This document shows, piece by piece, positions 42,918-51,094 of a DNA stretch of 64,000 bases. The DNA is from Streptomyces sp. NBC_00377 (GTDB lineage: Bacteria; Actinomycetota; Actinomycetes; Streptomycetales; Streptomycetaceae), in contig NZ_CP107958.1 of NCBI RefSeq assembly GCF_036075115.1, forward strand, positions 4,774,001-4,838,000. The letters run 5' to 3'. A program made the translations under genes and the position numbers. The first letter of the stretch is position 1, and the number at the start of each line of letters is the position of its first letter. The notes under the pieces were generated by a model, which was given only the letters and a program-made list of their open reading frames with translations, did no database searches and was not told where the DNA came from.

Positions 42918-44639
42918 ATGCGAACCGACTCTTCTCCCGGCACGCTGCCGGCGCGGGAGCACCTCCCGGCCGCCACAGCCGGTACGCCTGTCCTGGACGT
43001 AGTGATCCCCGTCTACAACGAGGAGAAGGACCTCCGGCCGTGCGTCCAGAGACTGCACGACCATCTGACGCGTACGTTCCCCTACTCCTTCCGCATCACG
43101 ATCGCCGACAACGCGTCGACGGACACCACTCCCCTGGTGGCGCAGCGGCTGGCGACACGGATCCCGGAGGTGGAGAACTTCCGCCTCGAGCAGAAGGGCC
43201 GCGGCCGTGCGCTGCGGACCGTCTGGTCGGCCTCGGACGCCCCGATCCTCGCGTACATGGACGTGGATCTGTCCACCGACCTCAACGCGCTGCTGCCGCT
43301 GGTGGCACCGCTGATCTCCGGACACTCGGACCTGGCGATCGGCTCCCGGCTGGCCCGTAGCTCCCGTGTGGTGCGCGGGCCGAAGCGGGAGTTCATCAGC
43401 CGCGCCTACAACCTCATCCTGCGCGGCTCGCTCCAGGCCCGCTTCTCGGACGCGCAGTGCGGGTTCAAGGCGATCCGGCGTGATGTGGCACAGATCCTGC
43501 TCCCCCTGGTGGAAGACACCGGCTGGTTCTTCGACACTGAGATGCTGGTGCTCGCCGAACGCGCCGGCCTCCGTATCCACGAGGTGCCGGTCGACTGGGT
43601 CGACGACCCGGACTCCACGGTGCACATCGTGAAGACGGCGACCGACGACCTGAAGGGGGTATGGCGCGTGGGCCGGGCGCTGGCCACCGGTTCGCTCTCC
43701 CTGGACCGGCTGACCAGGCCGTTCGGCGACGACCCCCGCGACCGCGACATCATGGACGTACCCAAGGGCCTGGCCCGCCAGCTCGTCGGCTTCTGTGTCG
43801 TGGGTGGTCTCTCCACCCTCTTCTACCTGCTGCTCTACACCGTCTTCCGCCAGTTCGGCGGATCGCAGGTGGCCAACGCCCTCGCGCTGCTGGTGTCGGC
43901 CGTCGCCAACACCGCCGCCAACCGGCGGCTCACCTTCGGGGTGCGCGGCCGCGGCGGGGCCGTCAAGCACCAGGCGCAGGGACTGGTCGTCTTCGGCATC
44001 GGACTCGCGCTGACCAGCGGCTCGCTCGTCGCCCTGAACACGGCGACGTCCAGCCCCGCGCACTCCACCGAGCTGGCGGTGCTGGTCGCCGCCAACCTCG
44101 CGGCGACCGTACTGCGCTTCCTGCTCTTCCGGGTGTGGGTGTTCTCCGACCGGCGCGAGGGCGACGACCCGACGCCGACCGGCGCGCACGCCTCCGCCGA
44201 CAGCTCGCACGCCCCTCAGACCGTGCACGCCGCTCAGCCCGTGCAGGCCCCGCAGACGTCCCGTGATCCCCACACCTCCCACGACCCCCGCGTTCCCCAT
44301 GGCGCCCACGGTCCGTACGACCCCGGCACCCCCCGCGCCCCCCGCGGCTCCTCACCGGCATACCCGGCCGGTCCCTCGCAGACGAGCACCCCGCAGGCCG
44401 GCACCCCGCAGGCCGGAGGGTCGTCCGGGCCACAGCCGATGCCGCAGCCGCATGACCCGCCGCAGCCGCCGTCGCAGAGGCAGCAGTTGCCGCAGAGGCG
44501 CATCGTGCATCCGCAGGACCAGGACCCGACCACCCGTTTCCGCGCCGGCGAAGCCGCGGACGGCAGCTGGAGGGACGCCACCGTGCACTTGCCGCCGGTA
44601 CGCCGCCCCCGCGACACCGACCCGGGGGACGCCCGATGA
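42918..44639 (+). CDS. GT2 glycosyltransferase with GtrA-like membrane domain
   Basis: A 573-aa fusion. The N-terminal family 2 transferase (25-270) resembles dolichyl/polyprenyl-phosphate sugar synthases: LDVVIPVYNEEKDL, IADNASTD, AYMDVDLSTDLNALL (D-x-D-like) and DAQCGFKAI. The GtrA-type four-TM domain spans about 285-415 (QLVGFCVVGGLSTLFYLLLY). The C-terminal tail (420-573) is disordered, rich in His, Pro, Gln and Ser. It probably makes a polyprenyl-phosphate sugar and flips or presents it. Its stop overlaps the next start (ATGA), so the GT39 enzyme is the likely user of its product. Confidence 0.88.
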   Translation: MRTDSSPGTLPAREHLPAATAGTPVLDVVIPVYNEEKDLRPCVQRLHDHLTRTFPYSFRITIADNASTDTTPLVAQRLATRIPEVENFRLEQKGRGRALRTVWSASDAPILAYMDVDLSTDLNALLPLVAPLISGHSDLAIGSRLARSSRVVRGPKREFISRAYNLILRGSLQARFSDAQCGFKAIRRDVAQILLPLVEDTGWFFDTEMLVLAERAGLRIHEVPVDWVDDPDSTVHIVKTATDDLKGVWRVGRALATGSLSLDRLTRPFGDDPRDRDIMDVPKGLARQLVGFCVVGGLSTLFYLLLYTVFRQFGGSQVANALALLVSAVANTAANRRLTFGVRGRGGAVKHQAQGLVVFGIGLALTSGSLVALNTATSSPAHSTELAVLVAANLAATVLRFLLFRVWVFSDRREGDDPTPTGAHASADSSHAPQTVHAAQPVQAPQTSRDPHTSHDPRVPHGAHGPYDPGTPRAPRGSSPAYPAGPSQTSTPQAGTPQAGGSSGPQPMPQPHDPPQPPSQRQQLPQRRIVHPQDQDPTTRFRAGEAADGSWRDATVHLPPVRRPRDTDPGDAR

Positions 44640-46843
44640 CCACCGAACTCGATCAGACGACGACCTGGGACACACCGCTGGGCTCGGCGCCGGCCGGCCC
44701 GCGCCCCGACGCCCGGGAGACGGCCGTCCCGGCCCCCGGGTCGGGTGAGCCGAAGCAGCCCCTGCACCGCAGGCTGTGGCGCGGCCGCCCCGAGGACCCC
44801 CGCTGGGCGCGCCCGGCCTTCCTCGCCCTGCTGGCCGCCACCCTCCTGCTCTACCTGTACAACCTGAGCGCCTCCGGTTACGCCAACTCCTTCTACTCCG
44901 CGGCCGTCCAGGCAGGCAGCGTGAGCTGGAAGGCCCTGTTCTTCGGCTCACTGGACGCGGGCAACGCCATCACCGTCGACAAGCCCCCGGCCTCGCTGTG
45001 GCCGATGGCGCTGTCGGTCAGGGTCTTCGGCCTGAACACCTGGGCGATCCTGGTTCCCGAGGTACTGATGGGCGTCGGCTCGGTCGCCGTCGTGTATGCC
45101 TCGGTGCGCCGCCGGTTCAGTGCCGGGGCCGGCCTGATCGCGGGCGCCGTGCTGGCGCTGACACCCGTCGCGGCGCTGATGTTCCGGTTCAACAACCCGG
45201 ACGCGATGCTGGCCCTGCTGATGGCCGTGGCCTGCTACGCGGCGGCCCGCGCCCTGGAGGACGGCCGGACGAAGTGGCTGGTGTGGGCCGGGGTCGCGAT
45301 CGGCTTCGCGTTCCTCGCCAAGACCCTCCAGGCCTTCCTGATCCTGCCGCCGCTCGCGATCGTCTACGCGGTCTGCGCGCCGGTGTCGGTGAAGAAGCGG
45401 TTCGGCCAGCTGGCCGTGGCCACGGGCGCGCTGATCGTGTCCGGCGGCTGGTGGGTGGCGATCGTCGAGCTGTGGCCGGCCGCCTCCCGCCCGTACATCG
45501 GCGGCTCGCAGAACAACTCCTTCCTGGAGCTGACCTTCGGCTACAACGGTCTCGGGCGCCTCAACGGCGAGGAGACCGGCAGCGTCGGCGGTGGCGGCGG
45601 TGGCGGCAACACCGGCCAGTGGGGCGAGACCGGCTGGGACCGGATGTTCAACTCCGAGATCGGCGGCCAGATCTCCTGGCTGCTGCCGGCCGCGCTGGTG
45701 CTGCTCGTCGGCGGTCTGGTGGCCACCCGGAAGCTCGGGCGCTCGTCGACGACCCGCGGTCTGTTCCTGGTGTGGGGCGGCGCGCTGCTGATCACCACCG
45801 TCGTCTTCAGCTACATGGCGGGCATCTTCCACCAGTACTACACGGTGGCCCTCGCTCCCTACCTCGCGGCCGTGATCGGCATGGGCGCAGGGCTCCTGTG
45901 GGAGAAGCGCTCCGAGATCTGGGCCTCGCTCACCCTCGCGGCCTCGGTCGTGGCGGCCGCGGCCTGGAGCTACGTCCTGCTCAACCGCACCCCCGACTAC
46001 CTGCCCTGGCTGAAGTGGCTGGTCCTGGTCGGCGGACTGGCCGCCGCGCTCGGCCTGATCTTCGCGGGCCGGATCAACCGTCGACTGGCCCTCGCGGCAG
46101 CCTCCGTGGGCTTGGTGGCCGCGCTGGCCGGTCCGGCGGCGTACACCGTCAGCACGCTCCAGGAGGGCCACACCGGCTCCATCGTGACCGCCGGTCCGGC
46201 CGGCGCGAGCATGATGGGCGGCGGCCCGGGTGGCCGAGGCGGCTTCGGCGGGGGTCCGGGCGGCCGGACCCAGAACGGCAACACGCCGAATCAGGGGCAG
46301 GGCCAGAACCAGCAGGGCGGCGGCACGGGCGGTTTCCCCGGCGGCGGAATGCCCGGCCAGAACCAGCAGAACGGCAACGGCGGTACCCAGGGCCAGGGCC
46401 AGAACCAGCAGGGCGGCCCGGGCGGTCGGACCGGCGACGGCGGCGGCATGAATGGCGGTGGCGGTGTCGGCGGTCTGCTCAACGGCGCCTCGGTCACCGA
46501 CGAGGCCAAGAAGCTGCTGGAGGCCGACTCCGGCGAGTACACCTGGGCGGCGGCCGCGATCGGCGCCCAGAACGCCGCGAGCTACCAGCTCGCCACGGGC
46601 GACGCGGTGATGGCGATCGGCGGCTTCAACGGCACCGATCCGTCCCCGACGCTGGCGCAGTTCAAGCAGTACGTGGCCGACGGCAGGATCCACTACTTCA
46701 TCAGCAGTGGCTCCGGCGGCGGCATGAGCGGCGGCAGCGACGGCACATCCTCGCAGATCACCTCCTGGGTCGAGGCCAACTTCAAGAAGGTGACGGTCGG
46801 TTCGGCCACCTTCTACGACCTGACGCAGAAGGCGAGCGGCTGA
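44636..46843 (+). CDS. GT39/ArnT-like membrane glycosyltransferase
   Basis: A 735-aa polytopic GT-C enzyme that transfers a sugar from a polyprenyl-phosphate donor. The first extracytoplasmic loop holds GYANSFYSAAVQAG, and AITVDKPPASLWPMAL resembles the acidic catalytic loop (D near DKPP). About 11-13 TM helices follow. An extracytoplasmic Gly/Gln/Asn repeat stretch lies at about 525-620 (GQGQNQQGG twice, GGPGGR thrice), then a soluble C-terminal domain (YVADGRIHYFISSGSGGG, VEANFKKVTVGSATFYDL). The last gene of the two-component/glycosyltransferase operon. The acceptor is unknown; a cell-envelope glycan or protein is likely. Confidence 0.88.
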   Translation: MTTELDQTTTWDTPLGSAPAGPRPDARETAVPAPGSGEPKQPLHRRLWRGRPEDPRWARPAFLALLAATLLLYLYNLSASGYANSFYSAAVQAGSVSWKALFFGSLDAGNAITVDKPPASLWPMALSVRVFGLNTWAILVPEVLMGVGSVAVVYASVRRRFSAGAGLIAGAVLALTPVAALMFRFNNPDAMLALLMAVACYAAARALEDGRTKWLVWAGVAIGFAFLAKTLQAFLILPPLAIVYAVCAPVSVKKRFGQLAVATGALIVSGGWWVAIVELWPAASRPYIGGSQNNSFLELTFGYNGLGRLNGEETGSVGGGGGGGNTGQWGETGWDRMFNSEIGGQISWLLPAALVLLVGGLVATRKLGRSSTTRGLFLVWGGALLITTVVFSYMAGIFHQYYTVALAPYLAAVIGMGAGLLWEKRSEIWASLTLAASVVAAAAWSYVLLNRTPDYLPWLKWLVLVGGLAAALGLIFAGRINRRLALAAASVGLVAALAGPAAYTVSTLQEGHTGSIVTAGPAGASMMGGGPGGRGGFGGGPGGRTQNGNTPNQGQGQNQQGGGTGGFPGGGMPGQNQQNGNGGTQGQGQNQQGGPGGRTGDGGGMNGGGGVGGLLNGASVTDEAKKLLEADSGEYTWAAAAIGAQNAASYQLATGDAVMAIGGFNGTDPSPTLAQFKQYVADGRIHYFISSGSGGGMSGGSDGTSSQITSWVEANFKKVTVGSATFYDLTQKASG

Positions 46844-46887
46844 CGCACCGCTGGGCGGAACCGAGCGGCGTCGCCGCGCAGAGCGGA

Positions 46888-46920
46888 CGAAGGGCGGTGG
46901 CTGAATGCCACCGCCCTTCG
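46888..46920 (+). terminator. 14-bp perfect hairpin ending the GT operon
   Basis: CGAAGGGCGGTGGC (46888-46901) pairs exactly with GCCACCGCCCTTCG (46907-46920) over a 5-base loop, 45 bases after the GT39 stop. Confidence 0.88.
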
Positions 46921-47010
46921 TCGTGCCCCTCCCCCTTCTGCCCCTCCCGCCTTCTGCCCCTTCCGCCCTCTGCTCCTCCCGCCCACTGCCCCTGTGGGCC
47001 GGTAATCCTG

Positions 47011-47046
47011 TTGTACGGCGTATAGGAACTCTCCTACGGTGTACAA
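47011..47046. promoter_or_regulatory. Operator TTGTACGGCGTA / TACGGTGTACAA at the efflux gene start
   Basis: 12-bp arms with 10 matches, separated by 12 bp that include TATAGG (possible -10, 47021-47026). The downstream arm ends two bases before the ATG at 47048. This is a TetR-type site, most likely bound by the TetR protein encoded after the transporter. Confidence 0.7.
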
Positions 47047-47047
47047 C

Positions 47048-48526
47048 ATGACTACGCCCTCCATGGCCCGGACCGGGGCCCACCCCCAGCGCTGGCTGAT
47101 CCTCGGCGTCATCTGCCTCGCGCAGCTCACCGTGCTGCTCGACAACACCGTTCTGAACGTCGCGATCCCCTCGCTGACCCGGGAACTGGACGCGTCCACC
47201 GCCGACATCCAGTGGATGATCAACGCGTACTCGCTCGTGCAGTCCGGTCTGCTGCTCACCGCCGGCAGCGCCGCCGACCGGTACGGCCGTAAGAAGATGC
47301 TGGTCGCGGGCCTGGCGCTGTTCGGCACCGGCTCCCTGGCGGCAGGCTTCTCGGAGACGACCGCCCAACTGATCGCGGCGCGGGCGGGCATGGGCGTGGG
47401 CGGCGCGTTGCTGTTCACCACCACCCTCGCCGTAGTGATGCAGGTCTTCCTGCCCGAGGAGCAGCCCAGGGCGATCGGCATCTGGGCCGCCGTGAACTCG
47501 CTGGGCTTCGCGACCGGCCCGCTCATCGGCGGCTTCGTGCTCAACCACTTCTGGTGGGGCGCGATCTTCCTGGTCAATCTGCCGGTGGCCGCGCTGGGCG
47601 TGGTCGCCGTGGTCGCCCTGGTACCGGAGACGAAGGATCCGCGGGGCGACCGTCCGGACCTGCCCGGCGCGTTCCTCTCGACGGTCGGCATGACCTCGCT
47701 GGTCTTCGCGATCATCTCCGGCCCGTCGCACGGCTGGACGTCCTCACGGGTCCTGCTGAGCGCGGGGCTGGCGGTCGTCGTCCTCGCGCTGTTCGCCCAC
47801 TGGGAGAGGACGACCCCGTACCCCATGCTCGACCTGGCGTTCTTCCACGACCGACGGTTCACGGGCGCGGTCGCCGGCACGGTACTGGTGACCTTCGGGA
47901 TGGGCGGCGCGCTGTTCCTGCTCACCCAGCACCTCCAGTTCGTCCTCGGCTACGGCCCCCTGGAGGCCGGCCTGCGGACCGCGCCGCTGGCCCTGACCGT
48001 CGTCGCCCTCAACTTCACCGGAGCGTCGGCGAAGCTGCTGGCCGGGCTGGGTGGGCCGATGTCGGTGCTGGTGGGGATGGTGCTGATGGCGACCGGCCTG
48101 GTGTCCATCGCGACGGCGGGCTCCGGCGGTTACGCCGGGACGCTGCTCGGGCTGCTGCTCATCGGCGCGGGCACGGCGGTCGCCGGTCCGGCGATGGCGC
48201 ACGCGATCATGAGCTCGATCCCGCCGGCGAAGGCGGGGGTGGGCGCGGGGATCAACGGCACCCTCGGGGAGTTCGGCAACGGGCTCGGGGTGGCCGTCCT
48301 CGGCGCCGTGCTGAACGCGCGGTTCGCGGCGGTGTCCCTGCCGGTGGCACTGGTGGCGGCGAACTCGGCGTCGGAGAAGGCACGGCTGATCGAATCGTTC
48401 TCCTCCGGCTTGGAGACCAGCCTGCTGCTCGGCGCGTCGGCCGTGCTGCTGGGCGGGTCGGTGGCCGCGGCCCTGCTGCACCGGGCGGAGCGCAAGGACG
48501 AGCCACCGCTTCTCGCGACTCCCTGA
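47048..48526 (+). CDS. DHA2-family (14-TM) drug efflux MFS transporter
   Basis: A 492-aa multidrug:proton antiporter. TM1 carries LTVLLDNTVLNVAIPSLTREL (motif D1-like), motif A is GSAADRYGRKKMLV, motif B lies near LIAARAGMGVGGALL, and motif C is LGFATGPLIGGFVLNH. Fourteen hydrophobic segments are visible. ATG 47048 lies at the edge of an operator and has no Shine-Dalgarno; GTG 47039 lies inside the operator. A TetR gene follows in the same direction, the usual exporter-repressor pair. The substrate is unknown. Confidence 0.9.
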   Translation: MTTPSMARTGAHPQRWLILGVICLAQLTVLLDNTVLNVAIPSLTRELDASTADIQWMINAYSLVQSGLLLTAGSAADRYGRKKMLVAGLALFGTGSLAAGFSETTAQLIAARAGMGVGGALLFTTTLAVVMQVFLPEEQPRAIGIWAAVNSLGFATGPLIGGFVLNHFWWGAIFLVNLPVAALGVVAVVALVPETKDPRGDRPDLPGAFLSTVGMTSLVFAIISGPSHGWTSSRVLLSAGLAVVVLALFAHWERTTPYPMLDLAFFHDRRFTGAVAGTVLVTFGMGGALFLLTQHLQFVLGYGPLEAGLRTAPLALTVVALNFTGASAKLLAGLGGPMSVLVGMVLMATGLVSIATAGSGGYAGTLLGLLLIGAGTAVAGPAMAHAIMSSIPPAKAGVGAGINGTLGEFGNGLGVAVLGAVLNARFAAVSLPVALVAANSASEKARLIESFSSGLETSLLLGASAVLLGGSVAAALLHRAERKDEPPLLATP

Positions 48527-48789
48527 ACGCCGTCGCCGACGACCCAGGACGACGACGGCTCACCCGTGCGGTGGCCTTGTGCGGCCGGGGCGGGAGGCCG
48601 CCCGGGACGGTGAGCCCGTAGGGCCGGGTCGGGCGGGCCGACCCGCCTGCCGCTCGATGCAGCCGTCCGTACGGCTGGGTCGAACGGCCGGTTCGTGGGG
48701 CGGAACCGCATGTCAGGGCGGGCCCCGGTCCGTGCCGGCGGACCGCCGCCTAGCATCTTCTCCAGTTACCGGAAGGAAGGTGCCTTGCC

Positions 48790-49557
48790 ATGGCCGAGAC
48801 CGCCAGGGGCGCCGCACATGACAGTGTGTGGCTGGAAGGCAAGGCACGTCGGCGTGGCCGTGGCGGGGGCCAGCCCTCCGGGCTCGACCGGAACCGGATC
48901 ACCGAGGCCACCGTCCGCCTGCTGGACGCGGAGGGGCTCGCCAAGTTCTCCATGCGGCGGCTGGCGGCCGAGCTGAACGTGACGGCGATGTCGGTGTACT
49001 GGTACGTCGACACCAAGGACGACCTGCTCGAACTCGCCCTGGACACGGCCTTCGGCGAGCTGGCGGAGCTGCTTCCCGACCCGGAGGACGAGAACGCCGA
49101 CTGGCGCGAGCAGGTGCGTGCGCTGGCGACGGCGTACCGAGGACTGCTGGTCCGCCACCCCTGGCTGTCCCCGCTCGCCGGCCGCTATCTCAACATCGGC
49201 CCGAACTCGGTGGCGTTCTCCCGGACGGTCCAGCGGGTCGTGCGCCGTACCGGCCTGCCCGCGCACGGCATCACCGGCGCGATCTCGGCCGTCTTCCAGT
49301 TCGTGTACGGCTACGGCACGATCGAGGGTCACTTCTTCGCGCGGGTCGCCGACACCGGCCTGACCCCCGACGAGTACTTCCGGCAGGCCATGACCGCGAC
49401 CGCCGACGCCCCGCGGACCGCCGAGATCATCGAGGAGTCGAAGAACCTCATGGCGGCCCGCGGCGGTGACACGGTCGAGGAGATGCTGGCCCGGGACTTC
49501 GCCTTCGCCCTCGACCTGCTGATCGCGGGCATCGAGGCGATGGTCGAACGCGGCTGA
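48790..49557 (+). CDS. TetR-family regulator (TetR_C tetracycline-repressor type)
   Basis: A 255-aa regulator. A basic, Gly-rich N-terminus (RRRGRGGGQPSG) precedes the HTH (NRITEATVRLLDAEGLAKFS, RRLAAELNVTAMSVYWYVDTKDDL). The C-terminal domain has the tetracycline-repressor form (LVRHPWLSPLAGRYLNIGPN, FQFVYGYGTIEGHF). ATG follows GGAAGGAAGG. It lies 263 bp after the DHA2 transporter, whose start carries a matching type of operator; the two likely form an inducible efflux unit. Confidence 0.9.
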   Translation: MAETARGAAHDSVWLEGKARRRGRGGGQPSGLDRNRITEATVRLLDAEGLAKFSMRRLAAELNVTAMSVYWYVDTKDDLLELALDTAFGELAELLPDPEDENADWREQVRALATAYRGLLVRHPWLSPLAGRYLNIGPNSVAFSRTVQRVVRRTGLPAHGITGAISAVFQFVYGYGTIEGHFFARVADTGLTPDEYFRQAMTATADAPRTAEIIEESKNLMAARGGDTVEEMLARDFAFALDLLIAGIEAMVERG

Positions 49558-49617
49558 GCCGCGAGGCCCCGCCGGGCCGCGACCTCACGGGTCCGGGCCG
49601 GCGACCGGGCCGCGGCC

Positions 49618-50094
49618 TCAGGCGTCCTGGTCGGCGACCAGTCGCGCGGGGAAGCCTCCGGTCGCCACCGGCCCCCATCGCCGCGGCGTGACCCGGATGA
49701 TCGACTTGCCCTGCTTCAGCATCGCCTGCCGGTACTCGTCCCAGTCCGGGTGCTCGCCGGCGATGTTGCGGTAGTACTCCACCAGCGCCTCGACGGAGTC
49801 CGGCGCGTCGATCACCTCGGCCGTGCCGTCGATCTGGACCCACGGTCCGTCCCAGTCGTCGCTCAGCACGAGGACGCCGACCCGCTCGTCCCGCTTGGCG
49901 TTGCGCGTCTTGGCCCGCTCGGGGTAGGTGGAGACGACGATCCGCCCGGAGTCGTCGACCCCGCAGGTCAGCGGCGAGGCCTGGGAGCTGCCGTCGGCGC
50001 GCCGGGTCAGCAGGATCGCGCGGTGCCGGGGCCGTACGAAGTCCAGCAGCTCGTCCAGGGAGACCTTGGTGTTCGTCGCGATGTTCGGTGCCAT
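49618..50094 (-). CDS. PPOX-class F420-dependent oxidoreductase
   Basis: A 158-aa split beta-barrel flavin/deazaflavin-binding protein. The motifs RHRAILLTRRADGSSQASPL, IVVSTYPERAKTRNAKRDER and GPWVQIDGTAEVID are characteristic of the TIGR03618-like PPOX F420 group. It probably reduces a small-molecule substrate with F420H2. ATG 50094. It is convergent with the TetR gene and separated by 100 bp from the YceI gene upstream, with which it may share a transcript. Confidence 0.9.
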   Translation of the reverse strand: MAPNIATNTKVSLDELLDFVRPRHRAILLTRRADGSSQASPLTCGVDDSGRIVVSTYPERAKTRNAKRDERVGVLVLSDDWDGPWVQIDGTAEVIDAPDSVEALVEYYRNIAGEHPDWDEYRQAMLKQGKSIIRVTPRRWGPVATGGFPARLVADQDA

Positions 50095-50194
50095 GGAGCC
50101 AGCCTAGGCGCAGGGGCGCCGTTCCGGCTGACCCTGCCGTGCCTACGCCCAGCCCTCGTCCCGGCGCCTCAGCGCACCCCTTTCCGCGCTCCTC

Positions 50195-51016
50195 CTACGA
50201 CTGGGGGAGCGCGTCCCCCTGTACCGCCTGGACGTCCAGCTCCACCTTCAGGGTCGTGCCGATGGCCGCGATGCCCGCCTGGACGACCTGGTTGTAGTTC
50301 ATCGCGAAGTCCTCGCGGTGCAGCTCCGCAGTGGCCCGGAAGGCGGCCCGGGTGCCGCCCCAGGGGTCGGAGCCGGTGCCGAGGTAGGCGAGGTCCAGGT
50401 CGACGGGGCGGGCGACACCGTGCAGGGACAGGTCCCCGTGGACGGTCCAGCGGTCGGGACCGGCCGGGGTCAGGCCGGTGGAGCGGTAGGTGATCTCCGG
50501 ATACTTCTCGGCGTCCAGGAAGTCCGCCGAGCGCAGGTGGGTGTCGCGCATGGCGTTGCCCGTGTCGATGGAGGCCGCCCGGATCACCGCCTCCACGCGG
50601 GACTTGGCGACATCGTCCGGGGCGACCTCCATCGCCGCCGTGAACTCCGTGAACCGCCCGCGCACGCTGGAGATGCCCAGGTGCTGGGCGACCGCGCCGA
50701 CCGTGGAATGCGCCGGGTCGACGGTCCAGGGCCCGGGCGGGGGCAGTTCCGTGCCGCCCTGCCGGGCCAGCGTGACGGTCCCCACCTCGGCCCGATTGCT
50801 CGCCGTCACGATCGCGCTCGCGGCCGCGGGCGCGTACCCGACGGCCGTGACGATGACCGTGTACGCCCCCGGGGCCAGCGCGGTCGCGTCCCGTACGGCT
50901 CCTTCGGCGTCCGCCTCGGCGCGCAGCACCTGGCCGCCCACCATGTCGGTCACCGTGACGACCGCGTGCGACACGGCCCACCCGTCCCGCGTACGGATCT
51001 TCGCGGTCAGTCCCAT
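50195..51016 (-). CDS. YceI-family protein with N-terminal transthyretin-like repeat
   Basis: A 273-aa protein. Residues 1-85 form a carboxypeptidase-regulatory-like beta-sandwich (VSHAVVTVTDMVGGQVLRAE ... LAPGAYTVIVTAVGYAP), followed by a YceI lipocalin-like domain at 95-270 (GPWTVDPAHSTVGAVAQHLGISSVRGRF, DAEKYPEITYRSTG, DLSLHGVARPVDLDL; first one split). YceI proteins bind polyisoprenoid or amphiphilic ligands. No signal peptide is apparent. The N-terminal module is the same type as the three repeats on the neighbouring transporter, 78 bp upstream in the same operon, so the two proteins may share an architecture for ligand capture. Confidence 0.88.
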   Translation of the reverse strand: MGLTAKIRTRDGWAVSHAVVTVTDMVGGQVLRAEADAEGAVRDATALAPGAYTVIVTAVGYAPAAASAIVTASNRAEVGTVTLARQGGTELPPPGPWTVDPAHSTVGAVAQHLGISSVRGRFTEFTAAMEVAPDDVAKSRVEAVIRAASIDTGNAMRDTHLRSADFLDAEKYPEITYRSTGLTPAGPDRWTVHGDLSLHGVARPVDLDLAYLGTGSDPWGGTRAAFRATAELHREDFAMNYNQVVQAGIAAIGTTLKVELDVQAVQGDALPQS

Positions 51017-51094
51017 CTCACGTACTCCTCACACTGGAACCGGCCCGGTGCGGGGGTTCGCCCCGCACCGGGCCGGAGCCGACAACTGTCCGGA

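Noticed and set aside
44948..47731. A 927-codon minus-strand frame
   Set aside because: Antisense shadow of the GT39 and DHA2 transporter genes, no domains.
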